From Actinomycetes bacterium (GTDB taxonomy: Bacteria; Actinomycetota; UBA4738; HRBIN12): a stretch of DNA of 49,988 nt. The translations under genes were made by a program, and so were the position numbers. The stretch spans positions 1-49,988 of the forward strand of contig JAJNBA010000007.1 of NCBI GenBank assembly GCA_021155985.1, written 5' to 3'. Below the pieces are notes generated by a model, which was not told the origin of the DNA, made no database searches, and was given only the letters and a program-made list of their open reading frames with translations. Shown one piece after another: positions 16,527-24,800 of the stretch. How positions within the stretch are numbered: the first letter of the stretch is position 1; each line of letters opens with the position of its first letter.

Positions 16527-17320
16527 CCGTTGCCGGTGCCGGCCAGGGCGGTCGCGCAGGGGCACGTCCGTTCGGCCGGCACCGCGGGGATCGCGGCGAA
16601 CAGGAGGTCTCGGAGCGTGTCGATGTTCTCGCCGAACACCTTGAGGACCTCCTCGTGGGTGACCGGTGGGATATCGTCCACGCCCACGTCGTAGTCGGTG
16701 ACGAGCGCCACGCTGCCGTAGCAGAGCTCGAGCTCCCTCGCGAGCGTCGCCTCCGGGAACTGCGTCATCCCGATCACGTCGGCGCCGAGCTGGGCGTACA
16801 TCCTCGACTCGGCCACCGTCGAGAATCGCGGGCCCTCGATCACGACCATCGTCCCTCCGTCGCGGTGCTCGATGCCCTGCGATGCGGCCGTCTTCACCAG
16901 CGTCTCGCGGAGCGTCGGGCAGTAGGGGTCGGCGAAGGAGACGTGCGTGGTCTGCGGGCCGTCGTAGAACGTGTTCGAGCGCGACTTCGTGAAGTCGATG
17001 GCCTGGTCGCTCACGACGAGCGTGCGCGGAGGGATCTCCTTGCGGAGCGATCCTGCCGCGCATGGTCCGAACACCCGGGTGACCTCGAGCTCCTTCAGCG
17101 CCCACAAGTTGGCGCGGTACGGGACCAGGTGCGGCGGGAACCGATGGTCCGTCCCGTGGCGGGGGAGGAACGCGACCGTGCGGTCGCCGACCGTTCCGAT
17201 GGTGATGGGCGCGGAGGGCGCGCCGAACGGCGTCTCCACCTCGATCGTCGTCGTGTCCTCGAGGAAGGCGTAGAAGCCCGACCCCCCGATGACCCCGATC
17301 TCCGCGCGGGCCTCGGTCAC
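16523..17320 (-). CDS. mtnP: S-methyl-5'-thioadenosine phosphorylase (MTAP-type)
   Basis: Predicted 265 residues of the PNP/MTAP family. Motifs: 'GVIGGSGFYAF' at the N-terminus, phosphate-site 'LPRHGTDHRFPPH', 'FGPCAAGSLRKEIPP', 'SDQAIDFTKSR', 'IEGPRFSTVAESRMY', 'GMTQFPEATLARELELCY', and 'VTDYDVGVDD' carrying the Asp pattern typical of 6-aminopurine-specific members. It cleaves MTA, a polyamine-synthesis by-product, to adenine and methylthioribose-1-phosphate; an MTI phosphorylase role cannot be excluded. GTG 17320 overlaps the stop of the zinc-ribbon gene (GTGA), so the FmdB, MTAP and 63-residue genes form one operon. Confidence 0.9.
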   Translation of the reverse strand: MTEARAEIGVIGGSGFYAFLEDTTTIEVETPFGAPSAPITIGTVGDRTVAFLPRHGTDHRFPPHLVPYRANLWALKELEVTRVFGPCAAGSLRKEIPPRTLVVSDQAIDFTKSRSNTFYDGPQTTHVSFADPYCPTLRETLVKTAASQGIEHRDGGTMVVIEGPRFSTVAESRMYAQLGADVIGMTQFPEATLARELELCYGSVALVTDYDVGVDDIPPVTHEEVLKVFGENIDTLRDLLFAAIPAVPAERTCPCATALAGTGNG

Positions 17321-17688
17321 GAGGGCGCCGGCTCCTTCTTCGCGGGCGAGGACGTCTTCTCGGAACCTCCGGAGGAGCCCTTCGTGCTCGTGTCCTTCGA
17401 CCCGTCGCTCGACGGTGCGCCGTCGGTCTTCTTCGCGCCGTCTTTGCTCTCACCTGGCTTCATCTCGCTCTTCTCGCCGTCCGATCGTGATTCGGCCGAC
17501 GTCTTCGACTTCTTCCCGTGGTCCGTGGCGTAGAAGCCGGAGCCCTTGAACGAGATCGCCGGCGGTGCGAACACCTTCCGGAGGCTGCCGCCGCACTCGG
17601 GGCACATCGTCAGCGACTCGTCCCACATCGATTGCACGATGTCGAACGTGTGGCCGCAGTCGCGGCACGTGTACTCGTAGGTGGGCAT
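17317..17688 (-). CDS. FmdB-family zinc-ribbon protein
   Basis: Predicted 123 residues from ATG 17688; the track version starts too early. Residues 1-45 are an FmdB zinc ribbon: 'PTYEYTCRDCGHTFDIVQSM' and 'MCPECGGSLRKVF' supply the CxxC pairs. The rest is low-complexity, rich in Ser, Lys, Gly, Asp and Thr, probably disordered. FmdB proteins are thought to be regulatory, though their role is mostly unknown. Leaderless-type TAGACT box eight bases upstream. It is the first gene of the operon with MTA phosphorylase and divergent from galU. Confidence 0.85.
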   Translation of the reverse strand: MPTYEYTCRDCGHTFDIVQSMWDESLTMCPECGGSLRKVFAPPAISFKGSGFYATDHGKKSKTSAESRSDGEKSEMKPGESKDGAKKTDGAPSSDGSKDTSTKGSSGGSEKTSSPAKKEPAPS

Positions 17689-17696
17689 CCGGAGCC

Positions 17697-17702
17697 AGTC
17701 TA
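17697..17702 (-). promoter_or_regulatory. leaderless -10 box for the FmdB operon
   Basis: TAGACT on the minus strand, eight bases before ATG 17688; no Shine-Dalgarno sequence. Confidence 0.45.
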
Positions 17703-17745
17703 CTCGGGGCCCTGTTCGCGGCTGACATCGGCTCCGCCGCCGGAG

Positions 17746-17751
17746 TAGCGT
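17746..17751 (+). promoter_or_regulatory. leaderless -10 box for galU
   Basis: TAGCGT, seven bases before GTG 17759; no Shine-Dalgarno sequence. It faces the FmdB box across 43 bases. Confidence 0.5.
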
Positions 17752-17758
17752 TGCGCGC

Positions 17759-18634
17759 GTGAAGGTCCAGAACGCCGTGATCCCCGTGGCGGGTCTCGGC
17801 ACCCGGTTCCTGCCGGCGACGAAGGCGACCCCCAAGGAGATGCTGCCGGTCGTCGACACGCCCGCGATCCAGCTCGTCGTGGAGGAAGCCGTGCGGGCCG
17901 GGATCACCGACATCCTGATGGTGACCGGTCGCGGGAAGCGATCGATCGAGGATCACTTCGATCGATCGGCCGAGCTGGAGCACTTCCTCGAAGCGAAAGG
18001 CAAGTTCGACGAGCTGAAGCAGGTGCGCGCGATCGCGGAGCTGGCGTCGATCTACTACACACGGCAGCGCGACCCGCTCGGCCTCGGCCACGCGATCGCC
18101 TGCGCCGAGACCCACGTCGGCGACAAGCCGTTCGTCGTGATGCTGCCCGACGATCTCGTCCGCCCCAGGACGCCCCTGCTCGACCGGATGCTGAAGGTGC
18201 ACGAACGCTACGGCCGGAGCGTGCTGGCGGCGATCGAGGTGGGTCGCGACGAGGCCTCGCTCTACGGCATGATCGAGCCGGAGCCCGTCGAGGAGGACCT
18301 CGTGCGGATCGTCTCCATCATCGAGAAGCCGGCGCCGGAGCGATCCCCGTCCACGCTCGCCGCGATCGGCCGCTACGTGTTCACGCCCGAGATCTTCGAT
18401 GCGCTCCGCAAGACCCCTCCGGGTCACGGCGGCGAGATCCAGCTCACCGACGCGATCAACCTGCTCGCCCAGGAGCAGGCCGTGTACGCGTTGACGTTCG
18501 AGGGTCGGTTCGACGTCGGGAACAAGCTCGATTACCTCCGCGCGACGGTCGAGCTCGCCCTCGATCGCGACGATATCGGCTCACAGTTCAAGGCCTACCT
18601 CGCGGAGCTCGCTCGGCGAGAGAGGCTCAGCTGA
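17759..18634 (+). CDS. galU: UTP--glucose-1-phosphate uridylyltransferase
   Basis: Predicted 291 residues, standard GalU length. Nucleotide-binding signature 'PVAGLGTRFLPATKATPKEMLPVVDTP', then 'EEAVRAGITDILMVTGRGKRSIEDHFD', 'PLGLGHAIACAE', 'MLPDDL' (metal-binding Asp) and 'GRYVFTPEIFDAL', followed by 'GGEIQLTDAI'. It makes UDP-glucose for cell-envelope glycans and trehalose/glycogen-type sugars in the cytoplasm. Start GTG 17759 sits seven bases after a TAGCGT promoter box. moeA follows after 49 bases with its own leaderless promoter box. Confidence 0.95.
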   Translation: MKVQNAVIPVAGLGTRFLPATKATPKEMLPVVDTPAIQLVVEEAVRAGITDILMVTGRGKRSIEDHFDRSAELEHFLEAKGKFDELKQVRAIAELASIYYTRQRDPLGLGHAIACAETHVGDKPFVVMLPDDLVRPRTPLLDRMLKVHERYGRSVLAAIEVGRDEASLYGMIEPEPVEEDLVRIVSIIEKPAPERSPSTLAAIGRYVFTPEIFDALRKTPPGHGGEIQLTDAINLLAQEQAVYALTFEGRFDVGNKLDYLRATVELALDRDDIGSQFKAYLAELARRERLS

Positions 18635-18670
18635 GCCGCCTCGGAAGGTCCGCCTCCGCTGGGGCCCGCC

Positions 18671-18676
18671 TACACT
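18671..18676 (+). promoter_or_regulatory. leaderless -10 box for moeA
   Basis: TACACT, seven bases before ATG 18684; no Shine-Dalgarno sequence. Confidence 0.5.
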
Positions 18677-18683
18677 GACCGGC

Positions 18684-19943
18684 ATGGCGGCCCAACCCCA
18701 CGATCACGACGCGCCCGAGGGCTTGCTCGCCGTCGAGGAGGCTCGAGAGCGGGTGCTCGGCGCCATCCATCCGCTCGCTCCGCTGCGTCTGCCGCTGACG
18801 GACGCGTACGGCTGCGTGGTGTCCGAGGACGTGGTCGCCACGCATGATCTCCCCGAGTTCGCGTCCTCCGCGATGGATGGGTTCGCGGTGCGTGCCTCCG
18901 ACGTCGCCGACGCCACGCCGTCGCAGCCTGCCGACCTGAAGATCGTCGGCCGCGCGCTGATCGGCCACGAGCCTGAGGGGACCGTCGGCGCCGGCGAGGC
19001 GATGCACATCGCCACCGGCGCGCCGATCCCCGGGGGCGCCGACGTCGTCGTGCCGATCGAGAACGCGATGGTCGACGGCGACGGAAGGGTCCGGTTGCTC
19101 GACGGGCCGGCAGCCGGCACGCACGTACGCCCGCACGGGGAAGACGTCCACGAGGGGGACGTCCTCGTGCCCGCCGGCAAGCGCCTCGGCGCTCCTGAGC
19201 TCGGACTGCTCGCGATCGCCGGCCATCCCACCCCGCTCGTGCATCCGCGGCCTCGGGTCGTCGTGCTGTCCACCGGCGACGAACTAGTGTCTCCGTCGGA
19301 GACGCCGGCGTTCGGGCAGGTGCGGGACGCCAACTCGGCGCTGATCTTCGGCGCCCTCCGCGAGATGGGCGCGATGCCGGTGATGGCGGGGATCGTGCGC
19401 GACGACGTCGAGTCGCTCCGCGAGACGATCTTCAGCTTCGAGATCCAGGCCGACGCGTTCGTGTCCTCGGGCGGGGTCTCCGTGGGGGAGCGCGACGTGG
19501 TGAAGGCCGCGTTCTTCCGGCGGGGTGACGTGGACTTCTACAAGGTGGCGATGCAACCCGGGATGCCGCAGGGGTTCGGCCACGTCGAGGGCAAGCCCTA
19601 TTTCGGGCTGCCGGGCAATCCGGTCAGCGTGTTCGTGAGCCTCGAGGTGTTCCTCCGACCGGCGATCCTCAAGATGATGGGTCGGACGCACCTGTTCCGC
19701 CCCGAGGTGACAGCCACGCTGACCGAAGACGTCCGAGGCCCTCGGGGGAAGCTCCAGTACGCCCGGGTCGAGGTCCGGCGCGAGGAAGGCGGTTGGTCGG
19801 CCGCGCCGACGGGCGCACGGGGATCGAACCTGATCTCGACCGTCGCGCGGGCGAACGGATTGGCGATGATCCCGGCCGGCACCGACGTCGCACCCGCCGG
19901 GTCGACCGTGAAGGTCATGTTGTTCCGGTCCTCGGAGGACTGA
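18684..19943 (+). CDS. moeA: molybdopterin molybdenumtransferase MoeA
   Basis: Predicted 419 residues. Family motifs: 'SAMDGFAVRASD', 'GEAMHIATGAPIPGGADVVVPIEN', 'VVVLSTGDELVSP', 'RDANSALIFGALREMGA', 'DAFVSSGGVSVGERDVVK' and 'GKPYFGLPGNPVSVFVSLEVFLRP'. It inserts molybdate into adenylated molybdopterin, the last step before the cytidine or guanine dinucleotide forms. moaC starts one base after its stop. CoxG, MocA and XdhC homologues 26-30 kb downstream suggest the product serves a molybdenum hydroxylase. Confidence 0.95.
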   Translation: MAAQPHDHDAPEGLLAVEEARERVLGAIHPLAPLRLPLTDAYGCVVSEDVVATHDLPEFASSAMDGFAVRASDVADATPSQPADLKIVGRALIGHEPEGTVGAGEAMHIATGAPIPGGADVVVPIENAMVDGDGRVRLLDGPAAGTHVRPHGEDVHEGDVLVPAGKRLGAPELGLLAIAGHPTPLVHPRPRVVVLSTGDELVSPSETPAFGQVRDANSALIFGALREMGAMPVMAGIVRDDVESLRETIFSFEIQADAFVSSGGVSVGERDVVKAAFFRRGDVDFYKVAMQPGMPQGFGHVEGKPYFGLPGNPVSVFVSLEVFLRPAILKMMGRTHLFRPEVTATLTEDVRGPRGKLQYARVEVRREEGGWSAAPTGARGSNLISTVARANGLAMIPAGTDVAPAGSTVKVMLFRSSED

Positions 19944-19944
19944 G

Positions 19945-20436
19945 GTGACCGGCGGAGAAGGCTTCGAGCGCGCGCGACCCCACGCAGAGCTGTCGGCCCG
20001 GATGGTCGAGGTCGGTGCGAAGGAGGTCACCGATCGGGAGGCCGAGGCCGAGTGCGTGGTCACGATGACCCCGACGGCCTGCGCCCAGCTCGTCGCCGGG
20101 ACGCCGAAAGGCGATCCGATCGAAGCCGCGCGGATCGCGGGACTCATGGGGGTCAAGCGAACCCCCGACCTCCTCCCCTTCTGTCACCCGATCGCGGTCA
20201 CCGGTGCAGAGGTGCGGGTGGAGCCCGACCAGGAGTCCGGCACGATCCGGGTGTGGACGCGGGTCCGGGCGCGGGACCGGACCGGCGTGGAGATGGAGTC
20301 CCTCACGGCGGCGGCCGTGGCCGCCCTCAGCGTGTACGACACCGCGAAGGCCTACGACCGGGCGGCCCGGATCGACGGCCTGCGCCTGCTGACGAAGTCC
20401 GGAGGCAAGTCCGGCGACTACGCGGGCCCGAGCTGA
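19945..20436 (+). CDS. moaC: cyclic pyranopterin monophosphate synthase MoaC
   Basis: Predicted 163 residues from GTG 19945, one base after moeA. Hallmarks: 'ARMVEVGAKEVTDREAEAE', 'RIAGLMGVKRTPDLLPFCHPI', 'GVEMESLTAAAVAALSVYDTAKA' and the ending 'LRLLTKSGGKSGDY' with the conserved K-S-G-G-K-S-G. It converts the MoaA product to cyclic pyranopterin monophosphate, the first stable intermediate of molybdenum cofactor synthesis. moaA, moaD and moaE are not in this window. Confidence 0.95.
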   Translation: MTGGEGFERARPHAELSARMVEVGAKEVTDREAEAECVVTMTPTACAQLVAGTPKGDPIEAARIAGLMGVKRTPDLLPFCHPIAVTGAEVRVEPDQESGTIRVWTRVRARDRTGVEMESLTAAAVAALSVYDTAKAYDRAARIDGLRLLTKSGGKSGDYAGPS

Positions 20437-20503
20437 TCCCCGAACCCTGCGCCTTCCCGGCGAAAGGACGGCCCGCACCGACGCTTGTGAAAAAGTTCTT
20501 CGG

Positions 20504-20519
20504 ATCACATGGATGTGAT
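20504..20519. promoter_or_regulatory. inverted-repeat operator candidate
   Basis: ATCACAT-GG-ATGTGAT, perfect 7-bp arms, ending on the first base of the -35 box of the following promoter. It is a likely dimeric-regulator site. The arms resemble CRP/FNR-type half sites (TCACA), but the spacing between them is too short for CRP. Confidence 0.45.
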
Positions 20520-20547
20520 TGAGGACCCCTATATGTGGTGCTACGGT
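20519..20547 (+). promoter_or_regulatory. promoter of the membrane protein-translin operon
   Basis: TTGAGG (20519-20524), 17 bases, TACGGT (20542-20547). With the TTG start at 20606 this gives a leader of about 50 bases containing a GGAGG ribosome binding site. Confidence 0.6.
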
Positions 20548-20605
20548 GCCGTCCCAGCCTAGATGTTGTGTCGAACCGGGAACGACAGAGCGGAGGCTGG
20601 GCGCA

Positions 20606-21175
20606 TTGGATTGGCTGCTCCTCGCGGCACTCGGCATCATGTGGGCCGCATCGCTGCTTCCACGCATATCGGGACGACGCTCGTTGTCGGCGTCGGTCGA
20701 GGATTTCGAACGTAGGATGGAGTTCTTGGCGCTCGCCGAAGTGAACGGCACCACCGGACGTTGGATCGTGACTCCCCGGAAGGGGGCTCGCTTCGTCGGC
20801 GACGCCGAACGCCGCAAGGCTCGCGTCCGCGACCGCCGCCGCCGCGTCCTCGTCTTCCTGATCGAGGCGATCGGTATCTCCTTCCTGATCGGGCTCGTCC
20901 CGCCGCTCCGTGTCGTCTGGAACGTCACGCTGGCGCTCGCGATCTTGCTCGGCGCGTACATCTGGATGCTGATCTCGATGAAGCGCCGGAGCGTGGCCGA
21001 TCCGCAGGAGGCCGTCCGGAACGCGCGGATCCCGCGCGACCAGGCAGCCGCCTTCGCGGCCCGGTACGTGATCGAGGGTCGCAACGGGCATGCGCACGAA
21101 ACGTTCAACGGTCTCGAAGGCATCGCGGAGAGCGACCGCGTGCACGTCGTGGTCCGACCCGCCTCCGCCGGCTGA
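20606..21175 (+). CDS. two-to-three-helix membrane protein of unknown function
   Basis: Predicted 189 residues from TTG 20606 (MDWLLLAALGIMW), supported by GGAGG nine bases upstream. One hydrophobic segment at the N-terminus, then a basic cytoplasmic stretch ('ERRKARVRDRRRRVLVF'), then two close helices ('VLVFLIEAIGISFLIGLVPP' and 'VVWNVTLALAILLGAYIWML'). The C-terminal third is soluble. I recognise no domain. The next gene, a translin-family protein, starts at the base directly after the stop, so the two are co-translated and may act together. Confidence 0.72.
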   Translation: MDWLLLAALGIMWAASLLPRISGRRSLSASVEDFERRMEFLALAEVNGTTGRWIVTPRKGARFVGDAERRKARVRDRRRRVLVFLIEAIGISFLIGLVPPLRVVWNVTLALAILLGAYIWMLISMKRRSVADPQEAVRNARIPRDQAAAFAARYVIEGRNGHAHETFNGLEGIAESDRVHVVVRPASAG

Positions 21176-21811
21176 GTGGACCTCTCGGACCTCGCGCGTT
21201 CCATCCACACCCGTCTCGACGCCAAGAACGCCGCCCGCGAGCAGGCGTTGCCCGCCGCGCGTCGTTCGATCCGCGCGAGCGCGAACGCGATCCGAGCGAT
21301 CCATCGGCTGGAGTTCGACGCCGCGAGGGCCCTGATCGGCGAGTCTCGCGCGTCGTTGGAGGAAGGGCTCGCCGCCGTTCGGGATCACGCCGACATCCGC
21401 CACGCCGGGTACCTGCAGGACGCCCAGAAGGAATACGCTGAGGCGAACCTCACGATGGCGCTCGTCACGGGTGAGGAACTCCCGGGCCCGACCGACCTCG
21501 ATGTCGAAGATGCGGCCTACCTCGGCGGGATGTCGGACGCGATCGGCGAGGGAAGGCGACGACTCCTCGATCTGCTCCGTGGGGGTCGCGTGGCGCAGGC
21601 CGAGGAACTGCTGGACTCGATGGAGGAGATGTTCGGCGTCCTCGTGGCGATGGACTACCCGGACGCGATCACGATGAATCTCCGGCGGGCGACGGACGTC
21701 TCCCGCTCCCTGATCGAGAAGACCCGCGGCGACCTGTCGATCTCGGTGGTGCAGAAGGATCTCCGCGACGCGCTCGACCGTCACGCTGCCGCTCTCCGCG
21801 ACGATCGATAA
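21176..21811 (+). CDS. translin-family RNA/DNA-binding protein
   Basis: Predicted 211 residues, mostly helical. The pattern matches the prokaryotic translin family (COG2178-type): 'RSIRASANAIRAIHRLEFDAAR', 'IRHAGYLQDAQKEYAEANL', 'GMSDAIGEGRRRLLDLLRGG', 'MEEMFGVLVAMDYPDAITMNLRRATDVSR' and 'SLIEKTRGDLSISV'. Eukaryotic translin binds RNA/single-stranded DNA and, with TRAX, degrades RNA; prokaryotic members are little studied. GTG 21176 directly follows the stop of the membrane-protein gene. RNA-binding is inferred from the family. Confidence 0.8.
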   Translation: MDLSDLARSIHTRLDAKNAAREQALPAARRSIRASANAIRAIHRLEFDAARALIGESRASLEEGLAAVRDHADIRHAGYLQDAQKEYAEANLTMALVTGEELPGPTDLDVEDAAYLGGMSDAIGEGRRRLLDLLRGGRVAQAEELLDSMEEMFGVLVAMDYPDAITMNLRRATDVSRSLIEKTRGDLSISVVQKDLRDALDRHAAALRDDR

Positions 21812-21850
21812 ACGCGCACTCGGTCGCCCTGCACGAACGGTGCCCACCCC

Positions 21851-21880
21851 TTGCGGGAGCTCGCCGAGGTGCTGGACAAT
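21851..21880 (+). promoter_or_regulatory. promoter of the cyclase/NTPase/WD40 gene
   Basis: TTGCGG (21851-21856), 18 bases, GACAAT (21875-21880), then eight bases to ATG 21889. This suggests a leaderless mRNA. Confidence 0.5.
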
Positions 21881-21888
21881 CCCGCGAG

Positions 21889-24800
21889 ATGGTCGAGCGG
21901 GGTGGGCCGGGGACGGCAGCTCGGGCCGAGATCCTGACGTTCCTGATCGCGGACGTCCGGGGCTACACGAGCTTCACGCAGGCGAGGGGTGACGAGGCCG
22001 CCGCGCGTCTCGCCGCCTCGTTCGCCGAGATCGCACGCGAAGGCGTCGAGGCGCGCGGCGGCTCCGTGATCGAGCTCCGCGGCGACGAGGCGCTCGCGGT
22101 GTTCGGCTCGGCTCGCCAGGCCCTGCGCGCCGCCGTCGACCTCCAGTTGGCATTCGTCGACGAGGTGGAGCGTGATCCCACGGTTCCGCTCCGAGTGGGG
22201 ATCGGCTTGGATGCAGGCGAGGCGGTGCCCGTGGAGGACGGCTACCGCGGCGGCGCGCTGAACCTCGCTGCCCGGCTCTGCTCGCAGGCCGGCCCGGGTC
22301 AGGTCTTGGCGAGCCAGGGCGTGCTTCATCTCGCTCGCGCCGTGGACGGGTTGGACTTCACGGAGGCGGGTGTTCGCGAGATGAAGGGACTTCCCGAACC
22401 CGTCGCGGTCTTCGACGTGACCCCGCAGGGTTCGTCCCCGGGCGACCTCATGACCCGGCTGGACGACGCGGGACGTGACGGCGCCGCCCCGCCGCCGCGC
22501 ACGGAGCTGCCGCCGGCGCTGGATCCTTCCGTCCCGCTCATCGGTCGAGAGGTGGAGGCACGCTGGCTCCGGTGGACGTGGCGGCATGCGCGGCGCGGTT
22601 CGGGGGCGGCCGCGGCGATCGTCGGCCCGGCGGGGGCGGGGAAGACCCGTCTGGCCGCCGACGTGGCCGCGCTCGCGGCGAGCGACGGAGCCCGGGTGAG
22701 GTACGTGAGCTGCACCACGGGATCCGAGGCCGTCACTGCGATCGACGAGGCCGCCGCCGACGGCCCTTCCGTGATCGTGATCGACGACGCCCAGGTGGCC
22801 GAGGCGGCCACCGCCGCCGCACTCTCCCGTCTCCTCGACCGGATCCCCACGCTCCCGGTGCTCGTGGTGATCGCCTTCCAGGCCGAATCGGGATCGGGGC
22901 CTTCGTTCGGCGCCCGGCCGGAAGCCGTCTCGACCCTCCGGCTCGAGCCGCTCCCGGCCGACGCCGTCGGGCAGATCGCCGCCCTCTACCTCGACGATCC
23001 CGCGACGCCTGCTCCCGTCGCTGCGTTGCTCGAGGCATCCGAAGGTCTCCCGGCACGGATCCACGCCCTCGCCGGCGACTGGGCCAGAGGCGAGGCGGCT
23101 CGACGACTCGGGGAGGCCGCGGCGCAGGCAGCGACCCAACGGAGCGGACTCCGATCATGGGAGTCGACGCTGGCCGACAACGTCGTCGATCTCCAGCTGG
23201 TTCGAGAGCGTTCGGAGCTGTATTCGGCGTCCGGATCCGGAGCCGAGCTCGACGGACGGCAGACCTCTCCGTACCGCGGCCTCGAGAGCTTCGATGTCGG
23301 CGATGCGCCGTTCTTCTTCGGTCGTGAGCGGCTCGTCGCGGAGATGATCGGTCGCCTCGCGGGCTCGACCGCGCTCGGCGTCGTCGGGCCGTCCGGCAGC
23401 GGGAAGTCCTCGGCGGTGCGTGCCGGCCTCCTCTCCGCCCTCGGCAGCGGTTCGCTCCCAGGAAGCGAGGGATGGGCGACCGCGATCCTCCGTCCCGGCG
23501 CGTATCCGCTTCGCGCCCTCGATCGGGCGGTCTGGAGCGCGCTCCCGGACACGCTGCGAGTGCGACTCGAAGGGTCCGAGCTGCCGCTGCGGATGGCTCG
23601 GGCAGCGATGCAGGAAGGGGACAGGCTTCTCGTCCTCGTGGATCAGTTCGAGGAGCTGTTCACCCAGTGCACGGATGAGCAGGAGCGTGAGGCGTTCGTC
23701 AACGCGCTGGTGGAGGCGTCGGTCGACCTTCGGGCGAACGTGATCGTGGTCGTGGCGGTCCGAGCCGACTTCTACGGCCGATGTGCGGCGTTCCCTTCGT
23801 TCGCCGAGCTGCTCGGCGCGAGTCACGTCCTCGTCGGCCCGATGTCCGCCGGGGAGTACGCGCGAACGATCACCGGTCCCGCGCGCCGCTCCGGCCTCGT
23901 CGTCGAGCCGGCACTCGTCGATGCCTTGGTTGCGGAGGTGGTCGACGAGCCGGGCGGGCTGCCGCTGCTGTCGTCCGCGCTGTTCGAGCTGTGGCAGCAC
24001 CGGAACGGGCGCACGATCCCGCTGGCTGCGTACGAGCGCACGGGTGGCATCCATGGAGCCGTGGGCCGGCTCGCGGAAGAGGCGTACGACACGCTGTCGA
24101 CGGAGGAGCAGGACGTGGCGCGAGCCGTGATGCTCCGCCTCACGGGCCCGGGGGATGGCTCCGACGTCGCTCGCCGACGCGTGCCCATGGAGGAGCTCGA
24201 CCTGGAACGGAACGAACGGGTCGCGACGGTCGTGCGCACACTCACCGATGCGCGGCTCCTGACCGTGAGCGAGGGTGCGCTGGAGGTCGCGCACGAAGCG
24301 CTCCTGCGCGAGTGGCCGCGTTTCCGAGCGTGGCTGGATGAGGATCGATCCGGCCAGCGGCTCCGTTCACATCTGACCGAACAGGCGAAGGCCTGGGAGG
24401 AGGCCGGCCGTGAAGCCGGGGAGCTCTATCGAGGCGCGCGCCTGGCGTCGGCGATCGATTGGACCGCGGAGCACAACCTGGAGCTGAACGAACTGGAGCG
24501 CGAGTTCCTCGCGCAGAGTCGCGAAGCGCGAGAGCGTGAGCTCGCCCGCCAACGAACGATCAACCGACGGCTGCGCGCCATGCTCGCCACCGTCGCGCTC
24601 TTGCTCGTCCTCGCGCTCGTCGGGGGAGTGCTCGCGGTCACCCAGCGAGGCAAGGCCGTGGCCGCCGCCACGGAGGCCGACGCGCAGCGGCTCGGCGCGC
24701 AGGCGCTCGTGCAGAAGGATCTGGATCTCTCCCTGCTCCTCGCCCGTCAGGGCACGGCGCTGCACGACTCGGAGGAGACCCGCGCCAACCTCCAATCGGC

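Noticed and set aside
20486-20509. Possible CRP site using TGTGA and TCACA
   Set aside because: The half sites are 14 bases apart rather than six; the compact dyad 20504-20519 explains the sequence better.
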